A DNA stretch of 64,000 nucleotides, from contig JACOST010000033.1 in NCBI GenBank assembly GCA_016178705.1, positions 236,513-300,512 on the forward strand. Direction: 5' to 3'. Positions within the stretch are counted from its first letter, which is position 1. Every line of letters starts with the position of its first letter. Below the pieces are notes generated by a model. That model had not been told where the DNA came from, did no database searches, and was given only the letters and a program-made list of their open reading frames with translations. This DNA is from Deltaproteobacteria bacterium. Its GTDB lineage: Bacteria > Desulfobacterota > Binatia > HRBIN30 > JACQVA1. Both the position numbers and the translations under genes were made by a program. Positions 34,020 through 44,723 of this stretch are shown in pieces.

Positions 34020-34021
34020 TC

Positions 34022-34126
34022 GAATTGGGAATGCGGAATTCGGAATGCGGAATGGGTGAGGAAGTCGATGTCAGCTGATCAAACCACCCGGCATTCCGCA
34101 CTCCGCATTCCGCACTCCGCATTCGC
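34022..34126. repeat. GCGGAATGCGGA-type interspersed repeat, inverted arms across the trmFO start
   Basis: The left arm (34022-34056) is built of GGAATGCGGAATTC-like units; the right arm (34090-34126) is CATTCCGCACTCCGC-like, its reverse complement. Together they form a long imperfect hairpin. The right arm is translated within the TrmFO N-terminus as [11 protein letters not shown], the usual coding signature of this genome-wide repeat class. Confidence 0.8.
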
Positions 34127-35483
34127 AGCTCCGGTCACGATTATTGGCGGCGGCCTCGCTGGCGTCGAAGCGGCGTGGCAGCTCGCTTGTCGCGACGTGT
34201 CGGTGCGGCTGTTCGAAATGCGACCGGTGCGGGGCACGGAAGCGCACCAGACCGATCGTCTCGCCGAGTTGGTGTGTTCGAATTCATTTCGCAGCGCGTC
34301 GCTCGATTCGGGCGTCGGTCTACTCAAGGAAGAAATGCGCCGGCTCGGGTCGTTGGTGATGCGCGTGGCGGATCAGACCAAACTGCCGGCGGGCGCGGCA
34401 CTGGCGGTCGATCGCAACGCATTTGCCGAGCAGCTCACGGCGGTGGTGGAAACGACACCCGGCATCGAAATCGTACGGGAGGAAGTCACGGCGCTGCCAC
34501 CGACCTCGGAGCGCGAGTTGGTGATCGTGGCCACCGGGCCGCTGACGTCGCCCGAGCTGTCCGCGCACATCCATCAACTGCTCGGCGAGCAGCACCTGTA
34601 TTTCTACGATGCGATCGCCCCGATCGTCACGGCGGATTCGATCGATCGCGCGACCGTCTTCTCGGCGTCGCGCTATGGCAAGGGCGGCGACGACTATGTG
34701 AACTGTCCGCTCTCGCGTGAGCAATACTATGCGTTTGTGAGCGCGGTGATCGACGCGGAGAAGGTGCCGACCAAGGACTTCGAGCGCTGCGTCTATTTCG
34801 AAGGCTGCATGCCGATCGAAGAAATGGCCCGCCGCGGACCCGACACCCTGGCGTTTGGGCCGATGCGGCCGGTGGGACTGATCGATCCGCGCACGGGGCG
34901 ACGGCCGTTTGCCGTCGTGCAGTTGCGCCAAGACGATCACGCCGGGCGTTTGTACAACCTGGTGGGCTTCCAGACGAAGATGACGTATGCGGCGCAGCGC
35001 CGCGTCCTGCGCATGATTCCAGGATTGGAGCAGGCGGAGTTTGTCCGCCTCGGCAGTCTGCACCGCAACACGTTCATCAACTCGCCGGCGCTGCTGAAGC
35101 CGACATTGCAGCTACGGCGCCATCCGCAGGTGTGGTTCGCCGGCCAGCTCATCGGTGTCGAGGGCTACGTCGAATCCGCCGCGGCGGGATTGCTGGCCGG
35201 TGTCAATGCCGCCCGGGTGCTCGCGGGCGAAGAGGCGATTGTGCCCCCGGCGACCAGCGCGCTTGGCGCGTTGCTGGCGTACGTGACCGATTGCACCCGG
35301 CGCAGTTTTCAACCGATGAACGCGAACTACGGGCTGTTGCCGCCGTTGGCGTCGGGCGAACGCGGGCGCGACAAGCGCCACCTGCTCGCCGACCGGGCGC
35401 TGGCCGACATGGATCGCTGGATGGCGCAGCATGATCTCGCGCGCGACGAACTCGCACGGGTTGTCGCAGCTGATTTGGCGTGA
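34068..35483 (+). CDS. trmFO: methylenetetrahydrofolate--tRNA-(uracil-5-)-methyltransferase TrmFO
   Basis: A 471-residue flavoprotein that forms ribothymidine at position 54 of tRNAs using methylene-THF. The FAD Rossmann motif [17 protein letters not shown] comes first, then [21 protein letters not shown] (with the redox Cys), [38 protein letters not shown] and [14 protein letters not shown]. The first 20 residues before the FAD motif are encoded by an interspersed repeat and are probably not conserved. The start is ATG 34068 (a GTG at 34056 is in frame). Its stop overlaps the glnE start by four bases. Confidence 0.96.
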   Translation: MSADQTTRHSALRIPHSAFAAPVTIIGGGLAGVEAAWQLACRDVSVRLFEMRPVRGTEAHQTDRLAELVCSNSFRSASLDSGVGLLKEEMRRLGSLVMRVADQTKLPAGAALAVDRNAFAEQLTAVVETTPGIEIVREEVTALPPTSERELVIVATGPLTSPELSAHIHQLLGEQHLYFYDAIAPIVTADSIDRATVFSASRYGKGGDDYVNCPLSREQYYAFVSAVIDAEKVPTKDFERCVYFEGCMPIEEMARRGPDTLAFGPMRPVGLIDPRTGRRPFAVVQLRQDDHAGRLYNLVGFQTKMTYAAQRRVLRMIPGLEQAEFVRLGSLHRNTFINSPALLKPTLQLRRHPQVWFAGQLIGVEGYVESAAAGLLAGVNAARVLAGEEAIVPPATSALGALLAYVTDCTRRSFQPMNANYGLLPPLASGERGRDKRHLLADRALADMDRWMAQHDLARDELARVVAADLA

Positions 35484-38400
35484 GCGACTCTTCCAGCGAA
35501 ACTCCGACCGCGGTCCTTGCGCACTTTGGCATCGAGCCGCCGCGCGTGGCGCGCGCACAGGCGCAGTGCCCGTCGCCCGCGCTGGCCGCAGCGCTGCCGC
35601 AATTGATCGCCGCCGCTCCGGATCCACGACTCGCATTGGCCAACTGGGAACGGGCGTCCGAATCGCGCGCCGCGGTGGCGCGCATTGCTGCGGCACCGCG
35701 GGCGTGGCTGGCGCTGTTCACGTTGTTGGGTGGCAGCGCGGTGTTGAGCCGCACGCTGCTACGCGACGAAGCACAATGGGCCGATACATTCCTCGTGACA
35801 TTGGATGCTGTCTCGAAATCAGCCGACGAACATCGGCACGCGTTGGACGCGGCGGCTCTGGCGCCGTGGGAAGCGTTCGGCGCCACCCTACGGCAGTACC
35901 GCAGCCGGGAATATCTGCGCATCGGCTTGCACGATCTCGTCGGCCGCGTTCGGCTTGACGTGACGCTCGCCGATCTCTCAGCGCTTGCAGAAGGCGTGTG
36001 TGACGCCGCCTACCACTGGGCGCGCCGCACGGTGACGGCGGACTTCGGCGATGTGTCGGCGCCGTCTGGTCAGCCGAGCGGCTTTGTCGTCTTGGCGATG
36101 GGCAAGTTCGGTGGCGGCGAATTGAATTACAGCTCCGACATCGATCTCGCCTTTCTCTACGAGTCCGCGCGTGGCGAAAGCGCCGGTGGCCCGCGCGGGC
36201 GGTTGACGGCGCCGGCACTCTTCGTCCGCGTGGCCGAGTTGTTGACCCGCGCGTTGCAGGAGCGCACCGACGCCGGCGCGGTATTCCGTGTCGACTTGCG
36301 CTTGCGTCCCGAAGGGATCAACGGTCCGCTCGCCAACTCGATTGACAACTCGTTGCTCTACTACGAGTCGTGGGGGCAGACGTGGGAGCGCACGGCGCTG
36401 CTGCAAGCCCGTCCGGTCGCCGGGGATCGCGCGCTGGGCGAGCGCTTTCTGCGCGACGTGCGCCCGTTCGTGTATCGCCGCTATCTCGACTTCGCCACCG
36501 TGGCCGACATGAAAGCCATGAAGGCGCGCATCGAGAGCGAACTCGGCAGCAAGACGCAGAGCAACGTGAAGCTCGGGCGTGGCGGGATTCGCGAGATCGA
36601 GTTCATTGTCCAAGTGCACCAGCTGATTCACGGCGGGCGCGACGAGCGCGTGCGCGGCGGTGGGACGCTGCCGACGCTGCAACGGCTGGTGCGCTACGCC
36701 GCCTTACCCGTCGAACAGTGCGAGACGCTGGCCGCCGCGTACCGCTTTCTGCGCAATGTCGAGCACAAGATCCAAATCGTCGACGAGCGGCAAACGCATA
36801 CCCTCCCCGTCGATGCGCTCGAGCAGGAGACGCTGGCACGCCGCCTCGGCTACACCGACAGCGCCGCCTTGTGGACCACACTCGACGCGCAGCGCGCGCG
36901 CGTGCGAGCTGCGTTTGAGCAACTGTTCTACGCGCCCGAGGCGGAAGTGCATCGCCAGCGCTCGCCCGAAATGATTGCGCTGCTCGACCCGCAGGTTGAC
37001 GAAACGGAGGCACTGGCGGCGCTCGCCGGTTTGGGCTTCGCCGATCCCGGCGCCAGTTACCGCGACCTAGTGCTGCTGCGCGACGGTGCGCCGGGCGCGC
37101 CTGCACGTGCGGCGCGCAAGCAGGCGCTCGCAGAGCTGGCGCCGGCGTTGTTGCAGGCCGTCGTGCAGTCGGCCGACCGCGATCAAGCGCTACGCCACCT
37201 TGCGACGTTGATCACGACCATCGGCGCGCGGACCAGCTTCTTGGCGTTGCTGCGCGAGAATCCGGCGACGTTGCAGATGTTGGTGCGACTGTTCGCCGGC
37301 AGTGAGTTTCTCGCGCACGCGTTCATCCGGCGTCCGGAGATGCTCGATTCCCTGGTGCGCGCCGATTTGGTGCGAGTGCGCGTCCCCCGCGCTGCGCTCG
37401 AAGCGGAGTTGCGCAGCCAACTCGCGCGAGGCGACGACTTCGAGGCGGCGCTCGATCACCTGCGCCGCTTTCGCAACGAGCACTTCTTGCGCATTGGGAT
37501 CAACGATCTCGATCACGTGCTGACGAGCGAGGAAGTCAATGCGGAGCTGACCTTACTGGCCGAAGCGTGCCTGGCCGCCGCGCTCGACATCGCCGTCGCC
37601 GATGTGGGCGCCAAATTGCACGGCATGCTGCACCGCCCGCACCCGCTAGGCGCGTTTGCCATCGTCGCGATGGGTAAGCTCGGCAGTGGCGAGCTCAACT
37701 ACAACTCCGACCTCGATTTGATCTTCATCTACGAGGCCCCCGGCGATGCGGCGACCGCGCACGAGTTCTTCTCCAAACTGGCGCAGCGGCTGATCACCGT
37801 GTTGCAAGTGCCGACGACCGAGGGGCTGGTGTACCGCATCGACGCGCGGCTGCGCCCGTCGGGACGAGCGGGTCCGCTGGTGTCGTCGCTCGACGGATTT
37901 CGCGACTATCACGAACGCAGCGCGCAATTGTGGGAGCGGCAAGCGTTGATCAAGGCTCGGCCGGTCGTCGGCGATGCCACGCTGGCGGGGTCGGTGGCGG
38001 CGATCATCGAGCAGTTCGTCTACCGCGAGCCGCTGACCGCCGCGGGTGTCAGTGCGATGGAACATCTGCGCGGCCGTATGGAGCGGGAGTTGGCACGCGA
38101 GAGCCGCGACCAGGTGAACATCAAGACCGGACGCGGTGGGCTCATCGACATCGAGTTCGTGACCCAGATGCTGCAGCTCCGCCACGGCACGGCGAATCCT
38201 GCCCTGCGCGTGCGCGCCACGGTGCCCGCGTTGCAGGCGTTGCACGCCGCCGGGGTCTTGTCGGCGCGCGACACCGAGCGGTTGGTGAGTGGGTACCAAT
38301 TTCTGCGCCGGCTGGAGAATCGTTTACGCCTGGCGCACGATCAGCCGGTCGCGGTGCTCCATCGCGGGGGGCGTCAGCTCGCGCCGTTGGCGCGGCAGCT

Positions 38401-38527
38401 CGATGTCGCCGACGCGGCCGCCGACGCCAGCGTTGCCGCCGAGGCGCTGTGGCACGAGTACGTCGCGCGCCGCGAGGCAATACGCGCCTGTTACGAGACG
38501 CTCTTTCGTCAGGCCACGGCGCGTTGA
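35480..38527 (+). CDS. glnE: bifunctional glutamine-synthetase adenylyltransferase/deadenylase
   Basis: A 1015-residue GlnE, normal length, which adenylylates and deadenylylates glutamine synthetase in response to PII. It contains the two nucleotidyltransferase halves: [19 protein letters not shown] near residue 210 and [19 protein letters not shown] near residue 725, each with the paired acidic metal ligands in [10 protein letters not shown] and [10 protein letters not shown]. Each half is followed by an R-LRP segment ([18 protein letters not shown]) and a GRGG-IEFI helix. Start at a GTG overlapping the trmFO stop (GTGA), so the two are coupled. Confidence 0.96.
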   Translation: MSDSSSETPTAVLAHFGIEPPRVARAQAQCPSPALAAALPQLIAAAPDPRLALANWERASESRAAVARIAAAPRAWLALFTLLGGSAVLSRTLLRDEAQWADTFLVTLDAVSKSADEHRHALDAAALAPWEAFGATLRQYRSREYLRIGLHDLVGRVRLDVTLADLSALAEGVCDAAYHWARRTVTADFGDVSAPSGQPSGFVVLAMGKFGGGELNYSSDIDLAFLYESARGESAGGPRGRLTAPALFVRVAELLTRALQERTDAGAVFRVDLRLRPEGINGPLANSIDNSLLYYESWGQTWERTALLQARPVAGDRALGERFLRDVRPFVYRRYLDFATVADMKAMKARIESELGSKTQSNVKLGRGGIREIEFIVQVHQLIHGGRDERVRGGGTLPTLQRLVRYAALPVEQCETLAAAYRFLRNVEHKIQIVDERQTHTLPVDALEQETLARRLGYTDSAALWTTLDAQRARVRAAFEQLFYAPEAEVHRQRSPEMIALLDPQVDETEALAALAGLGFADPGASYRDLVLLRDGAPGAPARAARKQALAELAPALLQAVVQSADRDQALRHLATLITTIGARTSFLALLRENPATLQMLVRLFAGSEFLAHAFIRRPEMLDSLVRADLVRVRVPRAALEAELRSQLARGDDFEAALDHLRRFRNEHFLRIGINDLDHVLTSEEVNAELTLLAEACLAAALDIAVADVGAKLHGMLHRPHPLGAFAIVAMGKLGSGELNYNSDLDLIFIYEAPGDAATAHEFFSKLAQRLITVLQVPTTEGLVYRIDARLRPSGRAGPLVSSLDGFRDYHERSAQLWERQALIKARPVVGDATLAGSVAAIIEQFVYREPLTAAGVSAMEHLRGRMERELARESRDQVNIKTGRGGLIDIEFVTQMLQLRHGTANPALRVRATVPALQALHAAGVLSARDTERLVSGYQFLRRLENRLRLAHDQPVAVLHRGGRQLAPLARQLDVADAAADASVAAEALWHEYVARREAIRACYETLFRQATAR

Positions 38528-38579
38528 CTTGCGCGATTGCCTTCAGTAGGCCCAGCCGGCGTGGCGGGTGAGTAGAAAT

Positions 38580-39506
38580 ATGGAGAAGTGCGATCAAATT
38601 TGGCTCGACGGACAGTTGGTGCCGTGGGACGCCGCGAACGTCCACGTGCTGACGCACACGTTGCACTACGGTCTCGGCGTGTTTGAAGGCATTCGCTGCT
38701 ACCAAACTGGTGCTCAACGTTCCGCGATCTTCCGATTGTCGGAGCATATCGATCGATTGTTCGACGGCGCACACATTCTCGGGCTGCAGATACCGTTCAG
38801 CCGCGAGCAAATTGCTCAGGCATGCGTTACGGCAGTCAAAGTGAACGGATTGCGGGCATGCTACATCCGGCCGATCGTCTTTCTCGGCGAAGGTGAGATG
38901 GGGCTTGCGGCGGTGCACAATCCCGTGCGCGTGGCGGTGATCGCATGGAAGTGGGGCGCATATCTCGGTGAAGAAGGCGTCCGCCAGGGCATTCGGCTGA
39001 AGACATCATCGTTCCAACGCTTCCACGTGAACACGTTGATGAGCAACGCGAAGGCGGTCGGCCACTACGTCAATTCGATCTTGGCCGCCGTCGAGGCCCG
39101 CCGGCTCGGTTACGACGAAGCGTTGATGCTCGACACCGACGGCTACGTCGCCGAGTGCAGCGGTGAGAACATCTTCCTGGTGCGGCGCGGCGTGGTGAAG
39201 ACGACGGCCTTGGGCGCGGTGTTGCCCGGCATCACGCGCGACACCGTGATGACGTTGCTGGCCGCGGAGGGGATCGTGGTGCGCGAGGAACGTTTCACCC
39301 GCGACGAGTTGTACATCGCCGGCGAGGTGTTCATGACCGGCACCGCCGCTGAAGTGACCCCAGTGCGCGAGGTCGATGATCGGCAGGTCGGTTCCGGCCG
39401 ACCGGGTGAGATCACTCAACGGTTGCAACGTGCGTTTGCGCAAGTCACCACTGGGGCAGAGGCACGCTACACGCAATGGCTGACCCCAATCGACTGGGCT
39501 GCGTAA
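38580..39506 (+). CDS. ilvE: branched-chain amino-acid aminotransferase
   Basis: A 308-residue fold-type IV PLP aminotransferase that makes or degrades Val, Leu and Ile. Diagnostic pieces are HTLHYGLGVFEGIRCY, the PLP-lysine region FHVNTLMSNAKAVGHYVNS, YDEALMLDTDGYVAECSGENIF, ALGAVLPGITRDTV and FMTGTAAEVTPV. ATG 38580 or a GTG 12 bases upstream may start it. It ends 35 bases before the promoter of the secreted-protein cluster, so that cluster is a new transcription unit. Confidence 0.95.
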   Translation: MEKCDQIWLDGQLVPWDAANVHVLTHTLHYGLGVFEGIRCYQTGAQRSAIFRLSEHIDRLFDGAHILGLQIPFSREQIAQACVTAVKVNGLRACYIRPIVFLGEGEMGLAAVHNPVRVAVIAWKWGAYLGEEGVRQGIRLKTSSFQRFHVNTLMSNAKAVGHYVNSILAAVEARRLGYDEALMLDTDGYVAECSGENIFLVRRGVVKTTALGAVLPGITRDTVMTLLAAEGIVVREERFTRDELYIAGEVFMTGTAAEVTPVREVDDRQVGSGRPGEITQRLQRAFAQVTTGAEARYTQWLTPIDWAA

Positions 39507-39541
39507 AGCCGCGTGGCTAGATGGCTTTCCCCATATTTTGC

Positions 39542-39570
39542 TTGACACCGTTGGGTTCGGGAACTATAAG
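39542..39570 (+). promoter_or_regulatory. strong sigma-70 promoter for secreted-protein genes 1-2
   Basis: TTGACA (39542-39547), 17 bases, TATAAG (39565-39570), then a leader of about 85 bases and a GGAAGGAGA ribosome-binding site before ATG 39662. The boxes and spacing are the same as in the promoter at 42164. Confidence 0.85.
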
Positions 39571-39661
39571 CCCGAGTCCTGTGAGGGGCTGTGTGCGAGG
39601 GCGGGGTCAGGTCTACGTGGTAAACGAGTCCCAATCTGATCGTGGCGGAAGGAGAGCGTGG

Positions 39662-40768
39662 ATGGCGCGCAAGTGGGGACTGCGAAGTGCGTGGTTCAGA
39701 GCACTGATGGCGGTCGCCATCGTGGCCGGACCGGCGTTCGCCGAGGTTACCACGGAGCGACCGGGCTCGATCATCATCTGGCCGAAGATCATTGCGAGCG
39801 GAACGCGGGACACGATCATTCAGATTTCCAACGTCTCCAACTCGATGGTTCACGCCCATTGTTTCTACGTCAATGCGGCGCTGGAGCCGGCGCCACCGCC
39901 GCAACAGGGTTTGGTGCCGAAGTGGCAAGAAGTTGATTTCGACATTTGGCTGACCAAGCAGCAGCCGACCCACTGGGTCGCGTCGCTGGGGCGACGAATC
40001 TTTCCGCTTGATCCGGAGTGTACGACGACCGTGGATGAGTGCAACGACGCTGGCTTGGACCCCGGGCGGGTGCCGCCGGTGCCGCCCGATTTCGTTGGCG
40101 AGTTAAAGTGCATCGAGGTCGATTCCTCGGGTGCGCCGATCAGTGGCAACCATCTCAAGGGCGAGGCGACGCTGGTCGTCCTCCAGGCTGGCGGGACAAA
40201 CGACTTTGGCGATGTGAGCAAGTATAGCGCGCTGGCGGTCGTCGGACTCGACACTAATGACGCTAACAACGTCCTCTGCCTCGGCGGCGGGGTCACGTCT
40301 CAGTGCGTGCGCGGCGCTGAATACAACGCGTGCCCCCAGACAACCTTGCTCACCAATTTTGCGACGCACGCGGACAACCCACAGCTCGGGGACAAATCCG
40401 AAGTGCTGACCGAGGTGACCATCGTGCCGTGCACGGAAAATTTCGAGGCCCAAAAGCCCTCCAGCGTGGTCGTGCAATTCCAAGTCACCAACGAATTCGA
40501 GGAGACGTTTTCGGCCAGCACGACGGTGACGTGCTGGGGGAACTTCGAACTGAGTGAAGTGAACTCCGTCGTGTTCGATGTCGACACGGTCGGGTCCCGG
40601 TTCCTGCAGACGCGCATGATCCCGATAAAGGATTCTTCTGGCGGTATTTTGGCGGTGGCGGAAGAATTTCACCGTCTTGCGCCGATCACCGGCCGCGCCG
40701 CGTTCAATCTGTACACCATCGGTGAGCGCGCCACGGCGGACGTCATCACGATCCCGGAGGGTCCGTGA
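39662..40768 (+). CDS. secreted tandem-family protein 1 (type A)
   Basis: A 368-residue protein with a signal peptide (FRALMAVAIVAGPAFA) and a mature part starting EVTTERPGSIIIWPKI. Family blocks are DTIIQISNVSNSMVHAHCFY, DFDIWLTKQQPTHWVAS, GELKCIEVD, LKGEATL, VLCLGGG, GAEYNACPQ, VTIVPCTENFE and VVVQFQVTNEFEETFSASTT. Paired cysteines suggest an exported beta-rich domain. No known domain name is recognised; no CTERM tail. Its closest relative here is the third protein (42262). ATG 39662 has a strong ribosome-binding site; its stop overlaps the next start (ATGA). Confidence 0.8.
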   Translation: MARKWGLRSAWFRALMAVAIVAGPAFAEVTTERPGSIIIWPKIIASGTRDTIIQISNVSNSMVHAHCFYVNAALEPAPPPQQGLVPKWQEVDFDIWLTKQQPTHWVASLGRRIFPLDPECTTTVDECNDAGLDPGRVPPVPPDFVGELKCIEVDSSGAPISGNHLKGEATLVVLQAGGTNDFGDVSKYSALAVVGLDTNDANNVLCLGGGVTSQCVRGAEYNACPQTTLLTNFATHADNPQLGDKSEVLTEVTIVPCTENFEAQKPSSVVVQFQVTNEFEETFSASTTVTCWGNFELSEVNSVVFDVDTVGSRFLQTRMIPIKDSSGGILAVAEEFHRLAPITGRAAFNLYTIGERATADVITIPEGP

Positions 40769-42126
40769 TGAGAGCGGCCGGGCGAATGACGACGAGGAGC
40801 CGACGCATGCGAGTAGGGCGATGCTGGCCCGCATTGGTTGCAAGCGTACTGCTGCTCGTCGGCAGCCGAGTGCCTGCGGAAGTTTCGTCCGACCAGCCAG
40901 CCGCGATTGTCGTGTTTCCGAAGCTGGTCGTCGATTCCATAAATCACATCGATACCCTGATCCGCCTGACCAACACGTCCACCAGTCCGCTGATGTTGCA
41001 CTGCTTCTTCGTCGATGCGACGCCGCGGTGCGTGAACGGTCCGGGCAATTGCGCGGCGCGGGTGGGTCAGGACGGACGTTGCGAGGGTGACTGCGTTGAG
41101 GATCATTGGAGCGAGACCGACTTTCGCATCATCTTGACAGGCCGGCAGCCGATCGGCTGGCGTATTTCGCAAGGTATGCGTGATTGCCGAGTCACGGCGG
41201 ATCCGGATCAGCCCTGTTTCCAGCTCGATGGTGTTACGCGACGTGGGCCGAATGGGCAGAGCAACCAAGGCAGCAATATCCTGCCGGTGCCGCACGATGA
41301 GTTCGTCGGCTATCTCCAATGCATCGCGGTTGATGAATTCGGCCCGGTCGAGCGCAATGACATCGCCGGTGAAGCACTCATTGTGAAGGACCAGACCCAG
41401 GGACTTGGAGGAGGTCCGGAGGGCCCGGATGTCGATGGCTACAATGCGGTCGGCTTGAAATCGATTGTGGGAACGCAAACGACTCGCGACCTCACCTTGT
41501 GCCTCGGCGGCTGCACCCCTGGCCAATGCCGCGGCCAACACAACCGCAGTTGTTTTTCGGACGGCGATTGTGCGGATGGTGATTCCTGCAGCGTGCAGTG
41601 TCAGCCCAACGACAATTGCCCCAACGGCGCCGAGTACGATGGCTGCGCCAACATTTTGCTCCTAGATCATTTCTTTGATGGCGCGCGAGATCCGATAGAT
41701 CAGGGCGATATCGTCACCGATCTGACCCTCGTTCCGTGCAGCCAAGACTACCTGCGCCAAGCCCCGAAGCCGGTCACCGTACAGTTCCTCGTCATCAACG
41801 AATTGGAGCAGCGCTTTTCGACCAGCAAGTCGGTGACCTGTTTCAAGGACATCCAACTCTCGAACATCGACACCGAGTTCAACGCCAATTCGATCTTCAG
41901 CGCCGCCGTCAACGGTACGCTGACGGGTCAGACGCGGATACGCGGTGTCGCCACCGATGATCCGAATCACGGTGACGCGCTGATGGGCATCGCACGCGAG
42001 TTTCGTTGTTTCGGCACGGGGGCCACGGATTGCGGCACTCACATCCTCGGTACGGCGGCGATGAACCTGCATTCCCAGGGTCGCCGTCCGCAGGCCGATT
42101 TGATTTTCTTGCCGCCGGAGAATTGA
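40768..42126 (+). CDS. secreted tandem-family protein 2 (type B)
   Basis: A 452-residue exported protein (signal ALVASVLLLVGSRVPA). It carries the family blocks in a second form: SSDQPAAIVVFPKLV, IRLTNTSTSPLMLHCFFVDA, DFRIILTGRQPIGWR, YLQCIAVD, GAEYDGCANILLLDHFFDGA, LTLVPCSQDY and FLVINELEQRFSTSKSVTCF. An extra Cys-rich insert near residue 250 (CRGQHNRSCFSDGDCADGDSC) is absent from the type A proteins. It is translationally coupled to protein 1 and most similar to protein 4 (43460). Confidence 0.8.
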   Translation: MRAAGRMTTRSRRMRVGRCWPALVASVLLLVGSRVPAEVSSDQPAAIVVFPKLVVDSINHIDTLIRLTNTSTSPLMLHCFFVDATPRCVNGPGNCAARVGQDGRCEGDCVEDHWSETDFRIILTGRQPIGWRISQGMRDCRVTADPDQPCFQLDGVTRRGPNGQSNQGSNILPVPHDEFVGYLQCIAVDEFGPVERNDIAGEALIVKDQTQGLGGGPEGPDVDGYNAVGLKSIVGTQTTRDLTLCLGGCTPGQCRGQHNRSCFSDGDCADGDSCSVQCQPNDNCPNGAEYDGCANILLLDHFFDGARDPIDQGDIVTDLTLVPCSQDYLRQAPKPVTVQFLVINELEQRFSTSKSVTCFKDIQLSNIDTEFNANSIFSAAVNGTLTGQTRIRGVATDDPNHGDALMGIAREFRCFGTGATDCGTHILGTAAMNLHSQGRRPQADLIFLPPEN

Positions 42127-42163
42127 TTTCCTTTGGCGGATGGTTGGAATGGTTGCTTTTGAC

Positions 42164-42192
42164 TTGACAAGTTTGGACCTCGTCGATATAAG
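42164..42192 (+). promoter_or_regulatory. strong sigma-70 promoter for secreted-protein genes 3-4
   Basis: TTGACA (42164-42169), 17 bases, TATAAG (42187-42192), the same boxes and spacing as at 39542. The leader is about 65 bases, with AAAGGAGGAGGG directly before ATG 42262. Confidence 0.85.
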
Positions 42193-42261
42193 GCCGACAC
42201 CTATTTGGGGGGTTTTGCGCCACGCCCATTTCGGCGCTGAGTGATTGAAAGGAGGAGGGTA

Positions 42262-43422
42262 ATGCGTAGGCAGCGAGAGCGAGTCGGGTTCATGAGGCAA
42301 GCGCTGATGGTGGCGGGTGCGCTGGGGCTGCTGGCTGGTGTAGCCGGTGCCGACGTCACGACCGAGCGCAGCGCGTCGATCGTGGTGTTTCCGAAGGTGA
42401 TCACCACCAGCACGCGCGACACCATCATTCAGTTGACCAACACCAACAACTCGATGGTCCATGCGCACTGCTACTACATCAATGGCGCGCTGGCGGATCC
42501 AAACTCGCCCCAGATTCCCGGGATCAACGACCCGGTCTGGAACGAGTTGGACTTCGACATCTGGTTGACCAAGCAGCAGCCGACCGTGTGGGTCGCGTCG
42601 ACCGGCCGCGAGGCCGATCCCACCGACAACTCGACGTCGTGCGCTGACTCCAACGGCTCGTGCTACGGCGTCGGCCTCGACCCGGGCTTCGTGCCGCCAA
42701 CCGCCGAGGATTTCACCGGTGAGCTGCGCTGCATCGAAGTCGACGCAACCGGCCAGCCAGTCGGTGGCGACCATCTCAAAGGCGAAGCGACGCTGGTCAA
42801 TACAGATACCGGCGACGTGGCCAAGTACAACGGTATCGGCATCCTCCACAACTCAGGAGTAGAGATCGACACCGACAACGTGCTGTGTCTGGGCGATAGT
42901 GGCCCCGATATCTGCCCGTCAGGCGCCGAGTACAACGCCTGTCCGGACATTTGGATCTTGAATCACTTTGCGGATGGCGCCGCAGATCCGATAGCCGACG
43001 ACGAAAGCCCTGAGGTCAACAACGTGGGCACCGAGTTGACGATAGTTCCCTGCACCGAAGACCTCGAAAACAAGAAGGCGGCTTCGGTTGTTATCCAATT
43101 CTCGGTCACCAATGAGTTCGAGACCAGCTTCTCGGCGTCGACGACGGTGACGTGTTGGGAGAACGCTGATCTCGCCGACATCAACGAACAGGCCTTCGGG
43201 CGTGTGGCGTTGACGACTGATTTTGCGCAGACCCGCATCCGTGCAGTCGGCACCGGCGGTGTCCTCATGGTTGCCGAGGAATTCCACCAGGTGCAGATCA
43301 ATACGAGCGATGATATCCACACCGCGAGTGCCGCCTTCAATCCGCACATCGAGGATAACCCGGACAGCGCGCGGAGTGACACCATCACCTTCCAGCCTGA
43401 CCTGGTGGTGCCCGAGCCGTAA
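42262..43422 (+). CDS. secreted tandem-family protein 3 (type A)
   Basis: A 386-residue exported protein (signal MVAGALGLLAGVAGA) whose mature part DVTTERSASIVVFPKVI, DTIIQLTNTNNSMVHAHCYY, DFDIWLTKQQPTVWVAS, GELRCIEVDATGQPV, LKGEATL, GAEYNACPDIWILNHFADGA and VVIQFSVTNEFETSFSASTT closely follows protein 1. The strong Shine-Dalgarno immediately before ATG 42262 rules out the longer open frame from 42241. It is followed 38 bases later by protein 4. Confidence 0.8.
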   Translation: MRRQRERVGFMRQALMVAGALGLLAGVAGADVTTERSASIVVFPKVITTSTRDTIIQLTNTNNSMVHAHCYYINGALADPNSPQIPGINDPVWNELDFDIWLTKQQPTVWVASTGREADPTDNSTSCADSNGSCYGVGLDPGFVPPTAEDFTGELRCIEVDATGQPVGGDHLKGEATLVNTDTGDVAKYNGIGILHNSGVEIDTDNVLCLGDSGPDICPSGAEYNACPDIWILNHFADGAADPIADDESPEVNNVGTELTIVPCTEDLENKKAASVVIQFSVTNEFETSFSASTTVTCWENADLADINEQAFGRVALTTDFAQTRIRAVGTGGVLMVAEEFHQVQINTSDDIHTASAAFNPHIEDNPDSARSDTITFQPDLVVPEP

Positions 43423-43459
43423 CGGCGGTCGCGGCTTGGGATAGGGAAAGGAGACGAAC

Positions 43460-44701
43460 ATGCGACATGTGAGATGGGCAAGGTGGGCGGCTGCGGTGGC
43501 GACTGTGCTCGTCGTGGGAGCGCCGCATGCAACACGTGCGGACGTGACCTCCGATCAGGCGGCGGCGATCGTGGTGTGGCCAATTGTGAGTGTGACCAAG
43601 GATACCGACTCCTTAGCACCATTCGCCGATGACACGCTCATTCAACTCAGCAACACCAGCACCAATCCGGTGGTAGTCCACTGCTTTTACCTCAACGCCA
43701 ATAGCCACTGCAGCAACAGCGGCGATGTTTGCCAAGTCGGCGCGCAGTGCTGTGGCGGGGATGGCTGTGGTTTCTGCTTGCCGGCGTGGAATGAAACTGA
43801 TTTCAATATCGTCCTGACCGGGCGTCAGCCGATCGCTTGGGAGGCTTCCGATGGTTTGAAGGACTTCTGCACCACGCCAAGCGCGGACGCAGGTGAGCCT
43901 TGCATTCCATTAGATGGCGTCTCGCGTCGGGGGCCGAAGGATCCGACGGCTCCTTCAGGGGTCACTCGTTTTCAGAGCAATGCCGGAACACGCATTCTTC
44001 CGGTGCCCGAGACTCCGTTCCAGGGCGAGTTGAAGTGCATCGTTGTCGATCAGACCACGGGGGTACCGGTGCGCGGTAGCGCAGCCAACGTTTTGATTGG
44101 ACAAGCGACGCTGGAGACTGCTGAAGAAGGTAGCCTCGACGTAGCGAAGTACAACGCGATCGGCATCAAGGCGCTCGCGGAGGGCAACAGCGATGCCAAT
44201 GAGAACGTCCTGACGCTGCAGAACAGCCCTGCCGGCCAAGGCGACTACGAGGGCTGTCCCAACGTCCTCATCCTGAATCACTTCTTCGACGCGGCGATCA
44301 ACCCGGCCGATACGGACCTCCAAATCTTCACGTGGCCGGTGTTTGTACCCTGCACGGAAAACCTATTGCAGCAGATCCCGGGTGCGGCGATTGCTCAGTA
44401 CTTGGTCTTCAACGAGTTCGAGCAGCGCTTTTCCACCAGCAATACGGTTCAGTGCTTCCGTGCAACCGGATTGTCGAGCATCGACACCACCCAACCGGAG
44501 AACTCGATCTTCAACGTCGGGGTGGCCGGAACCCTCGTCGGGCAGACGCGTGTGACACCAATCGGCAGCGGCCTGCTGGCCGTCGCCCTCGAGTTTCACG
44601 CGACGAATTCGCCGGTGCTGAACAACGGCAATCACTCGGCTGACGTGAACGTGCACTATCAGGGCCAGCGGAGCGCCGCGGACCGCATTACCTTGCCGTA
44701 A
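43460..44701 (+). CDS. secreted tandem-family protein 4 (type B)
   Basis: A 413-residue exported protein (signal AAVATVLVVGAPHATRA), mature part DVTSDQAAAIVVWPIVSV, LIQLSNTSTNPVVVHCFYLNA, DFNIVLTGRQPIAWEAS, GELKCIVVDQTTGVPV, CPNVLILNHFFDAA, FVPCTENLLQ and YLVFNEFEQRFSTSNTVQCF. It has a Cys-rich insert near residue 90 (CQVGAQCCGGDGCGFC), as in type B protein 2 but at a different place. GGAAAGGAGA precedes ATG 43460. A strong terminator follows directly. Confidence 0.8.
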   Translation: MRHVRWARWAAAVATVLVVGAPHATRADVTSDQAAAIVVWPIVSVTKDTDSLAPFADDTLIQLSNTSTNPVVVHCFYLNANSHCSNSGDVCQVGAQCCGGDGCGFCLPAWNETDFNIVLTGRQPIAWEASDGLKDFCTTPSADAGEPCIPLDGVSRRGPKDPTAPSGVTRFQSNAGTRILPVPETPFQGELKCIVVDQTTGVPVRGSAANVLIGQATLETAEEGSLDVAKYNAIGIKALAEGNSDANENVLTLQNSPAGQGDYEGCPNVLILNHFFDAAINPADTDLQIFTWPVFVPCTENLLQQIPGAAIAQYLVFNEFEQRFSTSNTVQCFRATGLSSIDTTQPENSIFNVGVAGTLVGQTRVTPIGSGLLAVALEFHATNSPVLNNGNHSADVNVHYQGQRSAADRITLP

Positions 44702-44723
44702 CAGTCTTCACGGCAACGTGATC

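Noticed and set aside
34320..35063. 247-codon minus-strand frame inside trmFO
   Set aside because: It is antisense to conserved TrmFO motifs, with His/Arg-rich shadow composition.
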